Below, piece after piece: positions 45,374 to 53,866 of a stretch of 64,000 nt of DNA. The translations under genes and the position numbers were made by a program. Source of the stretch: Marinobacter salexigens (lineage in GTDB: Bacteria > Pseudomonadota > Gammaproteobacteria > Pseudomonadales > Oleiphilaceae); the NCBI RefSeq assembly GCF_002806945.1, contig NZ_NIHC01000004.1, positions 62,001-126,000 of the forward strand. The letters are read 5' to 3'. The notes under the pieces are model-generated. The model saw only the letters and a program-made list of their open reading frames with translations, made no database searches and was not told where the DNA came from. Position 1 is the first letter of the stretch. Every line of letters begins with the position of its first letter.

Positions 45374-46171
45374 GTGCGAATCTGGGCAGTAGCCAATCAG
45401 AAGGGCGGTGTAGGTAAAACCACCTCGGTGGTCGCTTTGGGCGGCCTTCTGGCGGAGCGTGGGAAGCGCGTGCTGGTGGTAGATCTTGACCCCCATGGTT
45501 CTTTGACCAGTTGGTTCGGCTACGACCCGGATACCCTTGCACACAGTGTTTTTGATCTGTTTCAGCACCAGGGCAAGATACCTGAAGGGTTGCCAGCTCA
45601 GCTTATTGTAGAAACCAGTTGCCCCGGGCTGGTTCTGTTACCGGCCAGTTCGGCTCTGGCTACGCTGGAACGACGAATGGTGGGTGCTGAGGGCATGGGG
45701 CTTATTGTTTCCCGGGCACTTGCCCAGTTGTGGGACGATTTTGACTATGTTCTTCTGGATAATACGCCCTCGTTGGGTGTGCTGATGGTCAATGCGCTGG
45801 CGGCAGCACAGCACCTTGTTATTCCGGTACAAACCGAGTTCCTTGCCATCAAAGGCCTTGAGCGGATGCTGCACACGCTGCAGATGATCATGCGTTCCCA
45901 AAAGAATCAGTTGCCCTATACCATCGTACCGACCATGTTCGATCGGCGTACCCAGGCTTCGGTTAAAAGTCTGAACCTGCTGCGTAAAACCTACCAGGAA
46001 AACCTTTGGAGGTTTGCAGTGCCCGTTGATACAAAATTCCGCGATGCGAGCCAGGCCGGTATTGTTCCGTCGAAACTGGAAGCGCAAACTCATGGCGTTC
46101 GGGCTTATCGACACCTGCTGGATGATTTGCTGGCAAAAACCGGTGTTCAGCAGGAGCGTCAGCATGGCTGA
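45374..46171 (+). CDS. parC: ParC-type ParA ATPase for polar chemotaxis arrays
   Basis: A 265-residue ParA/Soj-family ATPase with Walker A KGGVGKT (10-16), VDLDPHGSLTSWFG and LLDNTPSLGVLMVNAL. It starts at GTG 45374 with GGAG 7 nt upstream. There is no parB; instead it overlaps a CheW-domain (ParP-like) gene by 8 nt, the arrangement of ParC/ParP in Vibrio and of the chemotaxis ParA in Pseudomonas. It positions the chemotaxis array at the cell pole. Confidence 0.9.
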   Translation: MRIWAVANQKGGVGKTTSVVALGGLLAERGKRVLVVDLDPHGSLTSWFGYDPDTLAHSVFDLFQHQGKIPEGLPAQLIVETSCPGLVLLPASSALATLERRMVGAEGMGLIVSRALAQLWDDFDYVLLDNTPSLGVLMVNALAAAQHLVIPVQTEFLAIKGLERMLHTLQMIMRSQKNQLPYTIVPTMFDRRTQASVKSLNLLRKTYQENLWRFAVPVDTKFRDASQAGIVPSKLEAQTHGVRAYRHLLDDLLAKTGVQQERQHG

Positions 46172-46943
46172 CGGGAAATTGACAAAGCTGGCGGATCCGG
46201 CCAGTGCAATTGCCAGTTATCTGGATGAATTGCTGCATACGGCAACGAACACTGCCCGGCACGAAGAGTTGGCTGAGTCAAAACCCGCCATAGAGACGGA
46301 GCCTAAGCCAGTTCCGGTCAAAAAACGGGTGTTGAAAACCAGGCCAGCGCCAGTTCTGGCTCCAGCACCTCTGGTGGCACCTCGATCAGCGCAGAAACTG
46401 GAATCTGCCCCAGTGGAGGCTTCAACGCCAAAGCATACGGAAAAACCAGTGCCAGGGAATGAAGGTCCCGTGGCGCGCCCGGACTGGTCACAGCGCCCGT
46501 TTGAGTGTCTGATTTTTACCGTGGCAGGTTTGCAGCTTGCGGTTCCGTTGGTTCTGCTGGGGGCCATATATCAGATTGAAGAGAGCATTCGGCCGATTCC
46601 TGGTAGCCCCCGCTGGTACATGGGCATCCGTATGGGAGCCCATCAGAATCTGAGAGTTGTGGATACAGCTGAGTGGATAATGGCCGGGCGGGTTCCGCCT
46701 GATGCCCGGGATAACTACCGGTTTGTTATTCGCCTTGATAACAGCGAATGGGGGCTGGCGTGCGATGATGTGGCCCAATCCTTCACTCTTAGCCCGGATG
46801 ATGTGCGCTGGCGCACGGCCCGCAGCAAGCGGCCCTGGCTGGCGGGAACAGTCATTGAGCAGATGTGTGCTCTGGTTGATGTGCGTACCATGGCCGATTT
46901 GTTGGTGCGGGCTGAGCGGGAACAGTATCTCGACCTGAGTTGA
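46164..46943 (+). CDS. parP: ParP-like CheW-domain protein
   Basis: A 259-residue protein. The N-terminal 100 residues are Pro/Ala/Lys-rich and disordered, probably the ParC-interaction region. Residues about 105-255 form a CheW-like domain (FECLIFTVAGLQLAVPLVLLGAIYQ). The start at 46164 has CAGGAG upstream and overlaps parC by 8 nt; the longer frame runs back through parC. By analogy with Vibrio ParP it ties ParC to CheA. Confidence 0.88.
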   Translation: MADGKLTKLADPASAIASYLDELLHTATNTARHEELAESKPAIETEPKPVPVKKRVLKTRPAPVLAPAPLVAPRSAQKLESAPVEASTPKHTEKPVPGNEGPVARPDWSQRPFECLIFTVAGLQLAVPLVLLGAIYQIEESIRPIPGSPRWYMGIRMGAHQNLRVVDTAEWIMAGRVPPDARDNYRFVIRLDNSEWGLACDDVAQSFTLSPDDVRWRTARSKRPWLAGTVIEQMCALVDVRTMADLLVRAEREQYLDLS

Positions 46944-46980
46944 CCGGAAAACCCGGTTACGCAATGAAACCATGCCAGAC

Positions 46981-46996
46981 TGGCACGGTTTGTGCC
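46981..46996 (+). promoter_or_regulatory. Sigma54 promoter of cheW
   Basis: TGGCACGGTTTGTGCC: GG at 46982-46983 and GC at 46994-46995 with exact spacing and a perfect -24 block. Start near 47007, 72 nt before the cheW ATG. Confidence 0.75.
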
Positions 46997-47078
46997 CTTA
47001 ATTATAGTATTGGGCGCTGATGATGTTTTTTTGACGATCAGGTTGCCCGCCCGGGCAGCCGAACAGGAGACACAGGTT

Positions 47079-47567
47079 ATGGCATCCCCGAGCGGACCAC
47101 AGAATCAGGCCCAGGACGATCAGGTATTGCAGTACGTGACCTTCCGGCTGGATAACGAGACATACGGTCTCGACGTTATGCAGATCCAGGAAGTGCTGAG
47201 GCACACGGAGATCGCGCCAGTGCCGGGCGCTCCGGATTACGTGCTCGGTATCATCAACCTGCGGGGCAACGTGGTGACGGTTATCGACACCCGTCGTCGC
47301 TTCGGGCTGGCGGATGCAGATATTACAGACGCCACCCGAATTGTAGTGATGGAGTCTGCCGACCAGGTAATGGGAATATTGGTGGATTCTGTAGCCGAGG
47401 TTGTGTACCTGAAAGCCAGTGAAATTGAGACTGCACCCAATGTGGGTAATGATGAAAGTGCCAGATTTATCCAGGGTGTGTGTAACAAAGATGGTGAACT
47501 GATCATATTGGTCGAGTTCGACAAAATGCTGTCAGACCACGAATGGGCTGAGATCGCAGGGCTGTAA
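47079..47567 (+). CDS. cheW: CheW, chemotaxis coupling protein
   Basis: A 162-residue single CheW domain (LQYVTFRLDNETYGLDVMQIQEVLRHTEIAPVPGAPDYVLGIINLRGNVVTVID). It couples CheA to receptors. I chose ATG 47079 with ACAGGAGA upstream; the longer frame from 46992 would include the sigma54 promoter. Confidence 0.96.
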   Translation: MASPSGPQNQAQDDQVLQYVTFRLDNETYGLDVMQIQEVLRHTEIAPVPGAPDYVLGIINLRGNVVTVIDTRRRFGLADADITDATRIVVMESADQVMGILVDSVAEVVYLKASEIETAPNVGNDESARFIQGVCNKDGELIILVEFDKMLSDHEWAEIAGL

Positions 47568-47634
47568 ACCGGCGCCGTACCGGCCAGGCCTGATGATGGA
47601 TGCCTCACGTGGATAATAACCGGAGACGTCCATC

Positions 47635-48027
47635 ATGTTTGCTGAAATTCCTTCTTATGTGCCCTGGGCGCTGACCACCGTAGCGCTTTCACTGGTTTTT
47701 GCGCAGTGCGTTATGCTCGGGCGCCAGAACAGGCAGCTTAAAGCCACACTCAAGGAGCGCTGCGATAGCCTCGGCCGGGAGTTGCATGCCACTGCCAGCG
47801 GCAGTATGGGGGTGGGGCAGCGCCTTGTCGCCTGCGAACGGCAGCTGCATGAGCTACGCACAACCCTAGATGAGATGCGCCAGAATGATCCCCTGCGCAT
47901 CTCTTACGATGAGGCCTCACGGTTGGTTGATCTTGGGGCTGATATAGACGATCTTATGAACACTTGCGGAATATCCCGTCCCGAGGCCGAGCTTGTATCA
48001 GCACTGAGAAAGCGCGAGGCGGCCTGA
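47635..48027 (+). CDS. DUF2802 family membrane-anchored protein
   Basis: A 130-residue protein with one N-terminal membrane helix (about 9-29), a coiled-coil segment (about 30-85), and a C-terminal conserved part (DEASRLVDLGADIDDLMNTCGISRPEAELVSAL) typical of DUF2802. It commonly follows cheW at the end of this flagellar/chemotaxis cluster in related bacteria. Role unknown. The next gene begins 26 nt later on the same strand. Confidence 0.8.
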   Translation: MFAEIPSYVPWALTTVALSLVFAQCVMLGRQNRQLKATLKERCDSLGRELHATASGSMGVGQRLVACERQLHELRTTLDEMRQNDPLRISYDEASRLVDLGADIDDLMNTCGISRPEAELVSALRKREAA

Positions 48028-48053
48028 AACCACGCTGCTACGGACTTTAATGG

Positions 48054-50336
48054 ATGAAGAAAGTCTACCCAAGGGCCCTGGAGGCCCTTCTTGCCGTATC
48101 CCGTAATGATTTTGTTACCGGCTCGGACCTGATTCCTTCCATAACCGGGCATTCTATCCCCCGGGAAGAAACCGTTGCCCACATCCTGTCTATCATGCCG
48201 GAGATTGCGCCCACGGACAGTGTGATGCATGTGGGCGGTGGCTCTGGCTACCTCGCTGCTGTGTTATCCCATCTTGCTCACCGCGTTATCTACATTGAAA
48301 AAAACCCGAACGTTGCCGAAGCAGCCAGAGAGCGGTTTTTCAAGCTGGGCAAGAATAATGTGGATGTTCTGGCACAGTCTGCCGAGAGCGTACTGGATCT
48401 CGACCAGCTCTGTGAACTCGTGTTGTGCACGACCTTTCTGGCCGATAACAACACGTTAAAGCAGTACCTCTGTGAAGGCGGCAATCTCATTTGCCTTGAA
48501 GGCAAGGCCGGCCCAGTGCCAAGTATGGCCATGTATGTGAAACGCGCCGATAAGCTCGAGCGGGTCCGCACTTTGGGGTGGGTGGATTTTAACCGTAACT
48601 CGGAACAAATTCTTATCGACCTGGGTATGGTTGATGAGCGGGTGCTGGCGAAGGCTAAAACTACGGCAGCGACAGAGAATTGCCGTGTGCTGGATGTTCT
48701 GCGCCGAACTCTGAACATTGAGGAAACCGAGCTTTATCGCTCTTTGGCACAGCAGCGAGGGATGATATTTGCTGATGCCGATGAGCTTTTGCCTGAATTG
48801 AAGGATGCATTGTTCAGGCGTTTTTCCCGCACCTTCCTTGACCTGTCCCGGATTATTCCGGTGGCGCAGGCAAACGGCAAGGTAACCTTTGTTACGGATG
48901 ACCCGGATGCCCGCACCGACCAGCTGGAGCGTATGAGCCCCAACCACACCATTGAGTGCTGGCTGGTTACGCCTACGGATTTCAGGAGAATCTGGTCAGC
49001 GCTGGATTTGTCGGCCAAAGGCAACCGGTTCGCTGCTGATCAGGCCGTGTTGTCTGCCACCGGCTCAGGCAGTGGTCGCAAGCGAGATAACTCCCTGGGC
49101 CAGGAAACCGGAACCGATCATGTCAGCCCTTATCTGGTGTCTGTGTATGAGGCGATTCTGCTGGACGCAGTCAGCGAAAAAGCCAGTGACATTCACATTG
49201 AACAGTATGATGAACGAGTCAGGATTCGTTTGCGGGTAGACGGCGACTTGAGGGATCTGGGCCAGTACCAGATTACCCCCCGTGAACTCCGAGGCGTCAT
49301 AAACGTTATCAAATTGCGGGCTGAGCTCAATATTGCCGAACGCAGGTTGCCCCAGGGTGGGCGTTCCCGCTTGCAGCTGGGGGATATTGCCTACGATCTT
49401 CGGGTGCAGACCCAGCCATCGCTGCATGGAGAGCATGCGGTTATCCGCTTGTTACCCCAGACCGGCCGCGCCATGACCATTGCGGAGCTGGGCATGTCGC
49501 CAATGATTGGCTCCCATTACGAGCGTTTGCTGGATAACCCCGCCGGCCTGGTTCTGGTTGTTGGTCCTACAGGTTCGGGTAAGTCCACAACGCTTTATGC
49601 GGGCTTGCAGACCCTGGCAGACGATGGCCGCCGTAAGGTGATCACGGTGGAGGATCCCATTGAATACTCCATCGATAACGTCCAGCAAACACCGGTACGA
49701 AGCGACATTGGTTTTAATTTTGCCGATGCCATGCGGGCGTTTGTGCGCCAGGATCCCGACATCATCATGGTGGGTGAGATCCGCGATAAAGAAACTGCTC
49801 TGGAAGCTATTCGCGCTTCCCAGACTGGCCACGTGGTGCTTTCAACGCTGCACAGTAATGATGCGGTGGACTCCTTGCAGCGCTTGTACGATTTGGGCAT
49901 TCACCCGAACTCCATAGCCGGTGAACTGTTGGCCGTTATTGCTCAGCGCCTTGCCAAACGAATTTGCAAACACTGCCGCAGGCCAGCAACACCCGACCCG
50001 GTTATTCTTGAGGAAGTCTTTCCCAGCGGCGCACCGGATGATTTCCGTTGTTTTGAAGGTGCAGGCTGTGATAAGTGCGGCGGCCGTGGCACCCGGGGCA
50101 GGGTGGCTATTGTGGAATATATGGAAGTGGATTCGGATATACGTAATGCCATATCCAGCCAGCCCCCTATCGGCGAACTGCGCTGGCGGGCACTGGATTC
50201 GGGCCTGGTAACCATGCGTGACAGCGCACTGGATCATGTTATCGAGGGTGTTATTCCCATGTCTGAATTGCCACGCATATTGCCCCAGGAGCGTATGGCG
50301 CCGGAAGTCCGTGGTGGCCGCAGGAGTTCGCTATGA
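48054..50336 (+). CDS. PCMT-like methyltransferase domain fused to a GspE/PilB-type secretion ATPase
   Basis: One uninterrupted 760-residue frame. Residues 1-180 resemble protein-L-isoaspartate methyltransferase, with the SAM-binding motif HVGGGSGY (59-66) and an acidic IEKNP post-I region. Residues 185-320 resemble the GspE/PilB N-terminal domain. Residues 355-740 are a type II secretion / type IV pilus assembly ATPase: Walker A GPTGSGKST (504-512), Asp box TVEDPIEY (531-538), Walker B DIIMVGEIRD (569-578), His box (591-603), and the zinc CxxC pairs Cys638/641 and Cys672/675. No pilin, PilC/GspF or secretin gene is nearby. The stop codon overlaps the MoxR start (ATGA). The methyltransferase half may be inactive: the usual PCMT Ser/Gln motif is altered. 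Function unknown. Confidence 0.88.
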   Translation: MKKVYPRALEALLAVSRNDFVTGSDLIPSITGHSIPREETVAHILSIMPEIAPTDSVMHVGGGSGYLAAVLSHLAHRVIYIEKNPNVAEAARERFFKLGKNNVDVLAQSAESVLDLDQLCELVLCTTFLADNNTLKQYLCEGGNLICLEGKAGPVPSMAMYVKRADKLERVRTLGWVDFNRNSEQILIDLGMVDERVLAKAKTTAATENCRVLDVLRRTLNIEETELYRSLAQQRGMIFADADELLPELKDALFRRFSRTFLDLSRIIPVAQANGKVTFVTDDPDARTDQLERMSPNHTIECWLVTPTDFRRIWSALDLSAKGNRFAADQAVLSATGSGSGRKRDNSLGQETGTDHVSPYLVSVYEAILLDAVSEKASDIHIEQYDERVRIRLRVDGDLRDLGQYQITPRELRGVINVIKLRAELNIAERRLPQGGRSRLQLGDIAYDLRVQTQPSLHGEHAVIRLLPQTGRAMTIAELGMSPMIGSHYERLLDNPAGLVLVVGPTGSGKSTTLYAGLQTLADDGRRKVITVEDPIEYSIDNVQQTPVRSDIGFNFADAMRAFVRQDPDIIMVGEIRDKETALEAIRASQTGHVVLSTLHSNDAVDSLQRLYDLGIHPNSIAGELLAVIAQRLAKRICKHCRRPATPDPVILEEVFPSGAPDDFRCFEGAGCDKCGGRGTRGRVAIVEYMEVDSDIRNAISSQPPIGELRWRALDSGLVTMRDSALDHVIEGVIPMSELPRILPQERMAPEVRGGRRSSL

Positions 50337-51436
50337 GTGCAGGCAATCAGCAGAATAAAGCCGCGCAACGGGTGCCGGCGGAAGTTGTTTTTCACGATGA
50401 GCTGGAACGGATAGCGGCCATGGATCTTGGGCCCATACCGCAGGGTTGGCGTATGTCCCCCAGGGCCGTTGAGAAATTTGTGCTGGGCGATGAGAGTCTG
50501 GGCATTGAATGCAAGTTTGTGGCGGATCGCGCCATGGTGACCCGCATTATCATTTCCCTGTGTACTAATCGGGGCTGCTTGCTGGTTGGCGAACCGGGTA
50601 CGGCCAAGTCCTGGCTTTCCGAGCTGCTCACCGCTGCCATTTCCGGCGACTCCACCCTGGCGTTGCAGGGCGGTGCTGTGACTCAGGTTGGGCAGCTTCT
50701 GTATGGCTGGAACGAGGCCGTTCTTGCCAGCAAAGGCCCTTGCGTCGAAGCATTGGTTCCGAGCCCGCTGATGCGTGGCATGATGGAAGGTCGCCTGGTG
50801 CGATTTGAGGAAATCGCCCGCTGCCCTCAGCCCCTGCAGGATGCGCTGCTGTCGGTTTTGTCTGATCGGATTGTGGTCATTCCGGAAATTCCGGGAGACG
50901 ACGGAGTGGTACTGGCCCGGGAAGGTTTTAACCTGGTGGCTACATCCAACAGCGTTGATGCTGGCGTTAACGAAATGAGTGCTGCCCTCAAGCGTCGCCT
51001 GGATTTCGAGGAAATCCGGCCGATCAGGAATCTGCCGGATGAAATAGGCGTTGTTCTGCGAGAAGTGAGCAAAGCCAACAAACGTGCCAGTATCGAGGTA
51101 GATCTGGATCGGGCTGTTATTGAGGTATTGGTCACCATGTTTCACGAGTTGCGCAATGGCCAGACCATGGATGGCCGAAGCACAGATCGCCTGGCGGGGG
51201 CCGCGCTTTCAACCGCTGAGGCGGTGTCGGTTGCCCATGCTGCAAGCCTGAATGCCTGGTACTACGGTGGTGGCAGTATGACGGTTGAGCATTTGATGCA
51301 TCACATCATCGGCTCTGCGCTCAAGGATCATCCGGACGACCGCCGACGCCTCAAACACTATTTCGAGACTGCCATTGCACCTCGCAAGGGCGATACCTGG
51401 GCTCAGGTGTGGGCGCTGCGTTCACTCATCCACTGA
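50333..51436 (+). CDS. MoxR-like AAA+ ATPase
   Basis: A 367-residue ATPase with Walker A GEPGTAKS (86-93), Walker B LVRFEEI (155-161) and a sensor 1 region FNLVATSNS, in the style of MoxR/RavA. A C-terminal helical part follows. MoxR proteins usually act with a VWA-domain partner as chaperone-like remodelling enzymes; no VWA gene is adjacent. It is coupled by a 4-nt overlap to the PCMT-GspE/PilB fusion and probably works with it. Its 3' end overlaps the convergent FlhB-like gene by 15 nt. Confidence 0.88.
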   Translation: MSAGNQQNKAAQRVPAEVVFHDELERIAAMDLGPIPQGWRMSPRAVEKFVLGDESLGIECKFVADRAMVTRIIISLCTNRGCLLVGEPGTAKSWLSELLTAAISGDSTLALQGGAVTQVGQLLYGWNEAVLASKGPCVEALVPSPLMRGMMEGRLVRFEEIARCPQPLQDALLSVLSDRIVVIPEIPGDDGVVLAREGFNLVATSNSVDAGVNEMSAALKRRLDFEEIRPIRNLPDEIGVVLREVSKANKRASIEVDLDRAVIEVLVTMFHELRNGQTMDGRSTDRLAGAALSTAEAVSVAHAASLNAWYYGGGSMTVEHLMHHIIGSALKDHPDDRRRLKHYFETAIAPRKGDTWAQVWALRSLIH

Positions 51437-51739
51437 GGCCGCAGGATTATCCCGGCCGGCGTCTTCGGGCGTCCGGCCGCGTATGTGGAAGGCAAAGGCA
51501 AGAATTTCTGCAATAACCCGATAGAGGTTTTCCGGTATTTCGTCGTTCAGGGACAGACGCGCGAGAATGCTGGCCAGCTCCCGGTTTTCATACAAGGGCA
51601 CATTGTGCTCTCTGGCAATGCGGATAATTTCATCAGCCAGTTCGTAAGTGCCCGTGGCGGTGATCGTCGGGGCTTTTTCGCCGTCGTATTTCAGGGCAAC
51701 GGCGGCGCTGGATGTCTGGTCTTTCTTCTGCTTTTTCAT
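51422..51739 (-). CDS. FlhB C-terminal-domain paralogue (FhlB/EscU-YscU type)
   Basis: A 105-residue protein matching the part of FlhB that lies after the NPTH cleavage site (AVALKYDGEKAPTITATG, AREHNVPLYENRELASILARLSLNDEIPENLYRVIAEILAFAF). It has no membrane helices and no NPTH motif, so it is a soluble stand-alone version of the cleaved FlhB fragment. I chose ATG 51739; it overlaps the upstream FliK-like gene by 4 nt. It could modulate the export switch. Confidence 0.9.
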   Translation of the reverse strand: MKKQKKDQTSSAAVALKYDGEKAPTITATGTYELADEIIRIAREHNVPLYENRELASILARLSLNDEIPENLYRVIAEILAFAFHIRGRTPEDAGRDNPAASVDE

Positions 51740-53079
51740 GCTCGGGTATCCACCAGTCTGTGTTCCAGCTTGGTAACCGGATAAGAAGGGCTGCCCCGCC
51801 GGCACTCAAGGTCGGTCACTTCCAGCCCCAGGTCCACCAGGCTGCGCCTCAGTAGCGGCAACTCTTCGTTTACCTGCTTTAACGTATCCTGTTTTTCTGC
51901 CCACACCCGGGCGCTGACTTCCTGTTGGCGCAGAGACACTTCAAAGTTCAGCGCCCCGGCCAGTTCCAGGTCAATGGCAAGGTTCAGGCGCCATTCGCTG
52001 ATAGCTGCCGGTTTCTCGTCTCGGCTCTTGGCCGTGGATTCTTCCTTGTACTGTTCCAAACGCAGCTGTGCCAGTTTGGGCTCGTTTTGCGGCGTTACCC
52101 AGGGTAAGTCCATCAACATGGTAGAGGTGGGGGCAGGCGTATCACCGCCGCCTCTCGCCGTCAGTATCTGGCTGTGTAACTGGTTGACCGTAATCCGGTT
52201 CAGCATGCCTGCTAACATTCGCAAAGTCTGGCCCACAGAGGTGGGTTCGGGGTTAACGGCCGGTGCCGTTGCCTGGGGGAATTGCAGCGGGGCCTGAGCC
52301 AGGCTGGGGCTTGCAAGTGGCGTTAGGCGGTTGAACAAGGTTGCTGCATCGCCATCTTGCTCTGCCAGCAGGCTGGTAATGACTCGCCCTATGGCAAGCT
52401 TGAGATCGGGCAGCACGGGTGAGGGTGCCTGGGTGAGACGGGATTCGGCAAACAACCCGCTTTCGGCTACCCATTGCCGGATTTGTTGCACGGTATTGTT
52501 CTGAGTGCCGGCACCAGGGGCAAGGGTATTGCTTGCAGGAAGCCTTGCCAGCAGGGATTCGAGAGCCTGACGCGCCGCTTCCGGTAGGGGCTGCAGGCTG
52601 CGAGCGGTGGGTAATTGTCCGGGCGTCAGTTCGGGAACCATGCCCCGGTTCAGCGCTGTCATCAGTTTTGTCAGGCCGCTGTCCAGGCTTTGTTGCCAAG
52701 GCATGCGTTGCGCCAGGGCCCGGGTGATGGCGGCTTCCGGTGTCGCCGCCAGCTTGCCCATCAGTTGCAGTTCGTTACCGGCCCGCATTACTTTTACCCA
52801 ATCCCCGGGCGTCAGCTCCGTGGCACCAATGGCGGCATTCACCTGTAAGGGTTTCCCGCGCACATCCAGCAATAGTTCGGCACTGCCCTGACGGTTGATG
52901 ACTTCTGCCACCCGGGCCAGTATGGCTTCCCGGTTTGCGAGCTGAAGCTGGTCCAGTTGCTGGCGAGCAGACAACGCAACCGTCTCACGGCTCGGCGGCG
53001 CGGCGCCATTGCTCTGCGACGGCTTGGGCGTAACCGGTGCCGGTAGGGTGGGGGGGTGTTGGCCGCTGGGTAGTTTCAT
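51736..53079 (-). CDS. FliK-like flagellar hook-length control protein (second copy)
   Basis: A 447-residue protein with a Pro/Ala/Gln-rich N-terminus, long helical middle and a C-terminal FliK-type domain (RLNLAIDLELAGALNFEVSLRQQEVSARVWAEKQDTLKQV... LPLLRRSLVDLGLEV). It differs from the main FliK at 24250. I chose ATG 53079; a TTG at 53103 is an alternative. It is translationally coupled (ATGA) to the FlhB-like gene, suggesting that the two act together, and is divergent from ccmA. A similar pair beside ccmA occurs, as I recall, in Pseudomonas. Confidence 0.82.
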   Translation of the reverse strand: MKLPSGQHPPTLPAPVTPKPSQSNGAAPPSRETVALSARQQLDQLQLANREAILARVAEVINRQGSAELLLDVRGKPLQVNAAIGATELTPGDWVKVMRAGNELQLMGKLAATPEAAITRALAQRMPWQQSLDSGLTKLMTALNRGMVPELTPGQLPTARSLQPLPEAARQALESLLARLPASNTLAPGAGTQNNTVQQIRQWVAESGLFAESRLTQAPSPVLPDLKLAIGRVITSLLAEQDGDAATLFNRLTPLASPSLAQAPLQFPQATAPAVNPEPTSVGQTLRMLAGMLNRITVNQLHSQILTARGGGDTPAPTSTMLMDLPWVTPQNEPKLAQLRLEQYKEESTAKSRDEKPAAISEWRLNLAIDLELAGALNFEVSLRQQEVSARVWAEKQDTLKQVNEELPLLRRSLVDLGLEVTDLECRRGSPSYPVTKLEHRLVDTRA

Positions 53080-53203
53080 CGCTGCTGACTTGATACCAGA
53101 CAAGAGTAATCTGCAAACGCTTTCGTTATAATACGCCGCGCCGGCAGCTATTGTCGTGAATACACCCGATGCATGTACGCATCGTCCTGATTACGGGGCC
53201 CTG

Positions 53204-53866
53204 ATGTCCGAGCCGTTACCCTTGACTCCCGAGCCATTGCTACAGGCAGTTAACCTGCAGTGTGAGCGGGACAAGCGGATACTTTTCCGTGAGTTATCGT
53301 TTTCCATACTGCCCGGTACGGTAACCCGTGTCGAGGGGCCAAACGGCTCCGGCAAAACGACGCTGCTAAGAATCCTGGCCGGCCTGAACGATGCGTGGAC
53401 AGGCGAGCTTAAGTGGTGTGGATCTCCGCTGGCAGATCAGCGGGAAGCATTTTTACGGAACATGCTCTATCTCGGGCATCGACCGGGTATCAAACCCCTG
53501 CTTACTCCTATGGAAAACCTTCGGGCCTTGATGGCGGGTCGCCGGCCAGTGTCTGATGCGGCGTTATGTCAGGCTTTGCAGGGTACCGGCCTCGCTGGCT
53601 ATGAAAACGTACCTTGCCGAAATTTGTCTGCCGGCCAGCAACGCAGGGTTGCACTGGCTCGGCTGTTGATTGCGGATGAACCCCTTTGGTTACTTGATGA
53701 AGTGTTTACCGCCATTGATGTAGACGGTGTGGCAGCTCTTGAGGCGCTTCTGCAACAGCGGGCTGCCGAAGGTGGCGCCGTGCTGGTTACCACTCACCAT
53801 GACCTGGCGTTGCCGGGCATGCACAGGCTTGTACTCGGCGCGGGAGGCATAGCTGATGAACGCTGA
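53204..53866 (+). CDS. ccmA: CcmA, haem exporter ATP-binding subunit
   Basis: A 220-residue ABC ATPase with Walker A GPNGSGKTT (45-53), signature LSAGQ (141-145), Walker B LWLLDE (161-166) and the H-loop in VLVTTHHDL. With CcmBC it drives haem release from holo-CcmE in cytochrome c maturation system I. ATG 53204 is preferred over an upstream in-frame GTG; ccmB overlaps its end by 11 nt. Confidence 0.96.
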   Translation: MSEPLPLTPEPLLQAVNLQCERDKRILFRELSFSILPGTVTRVEGPNGSGKTTLLRILAGLNDAWTGELKWCGSPLADQREAFLRNMLYLGHRPGIKPLLTPMENLRALMAGRRPVSDAALCQALQGTGLAGYENVPCRNLSAGQQRRVALARLLIADEPLWLLDEVFTAIDVDGVAALEALLQQRAAEGGAVLVTTHHDLALPGMHRLVLGAGGIADER

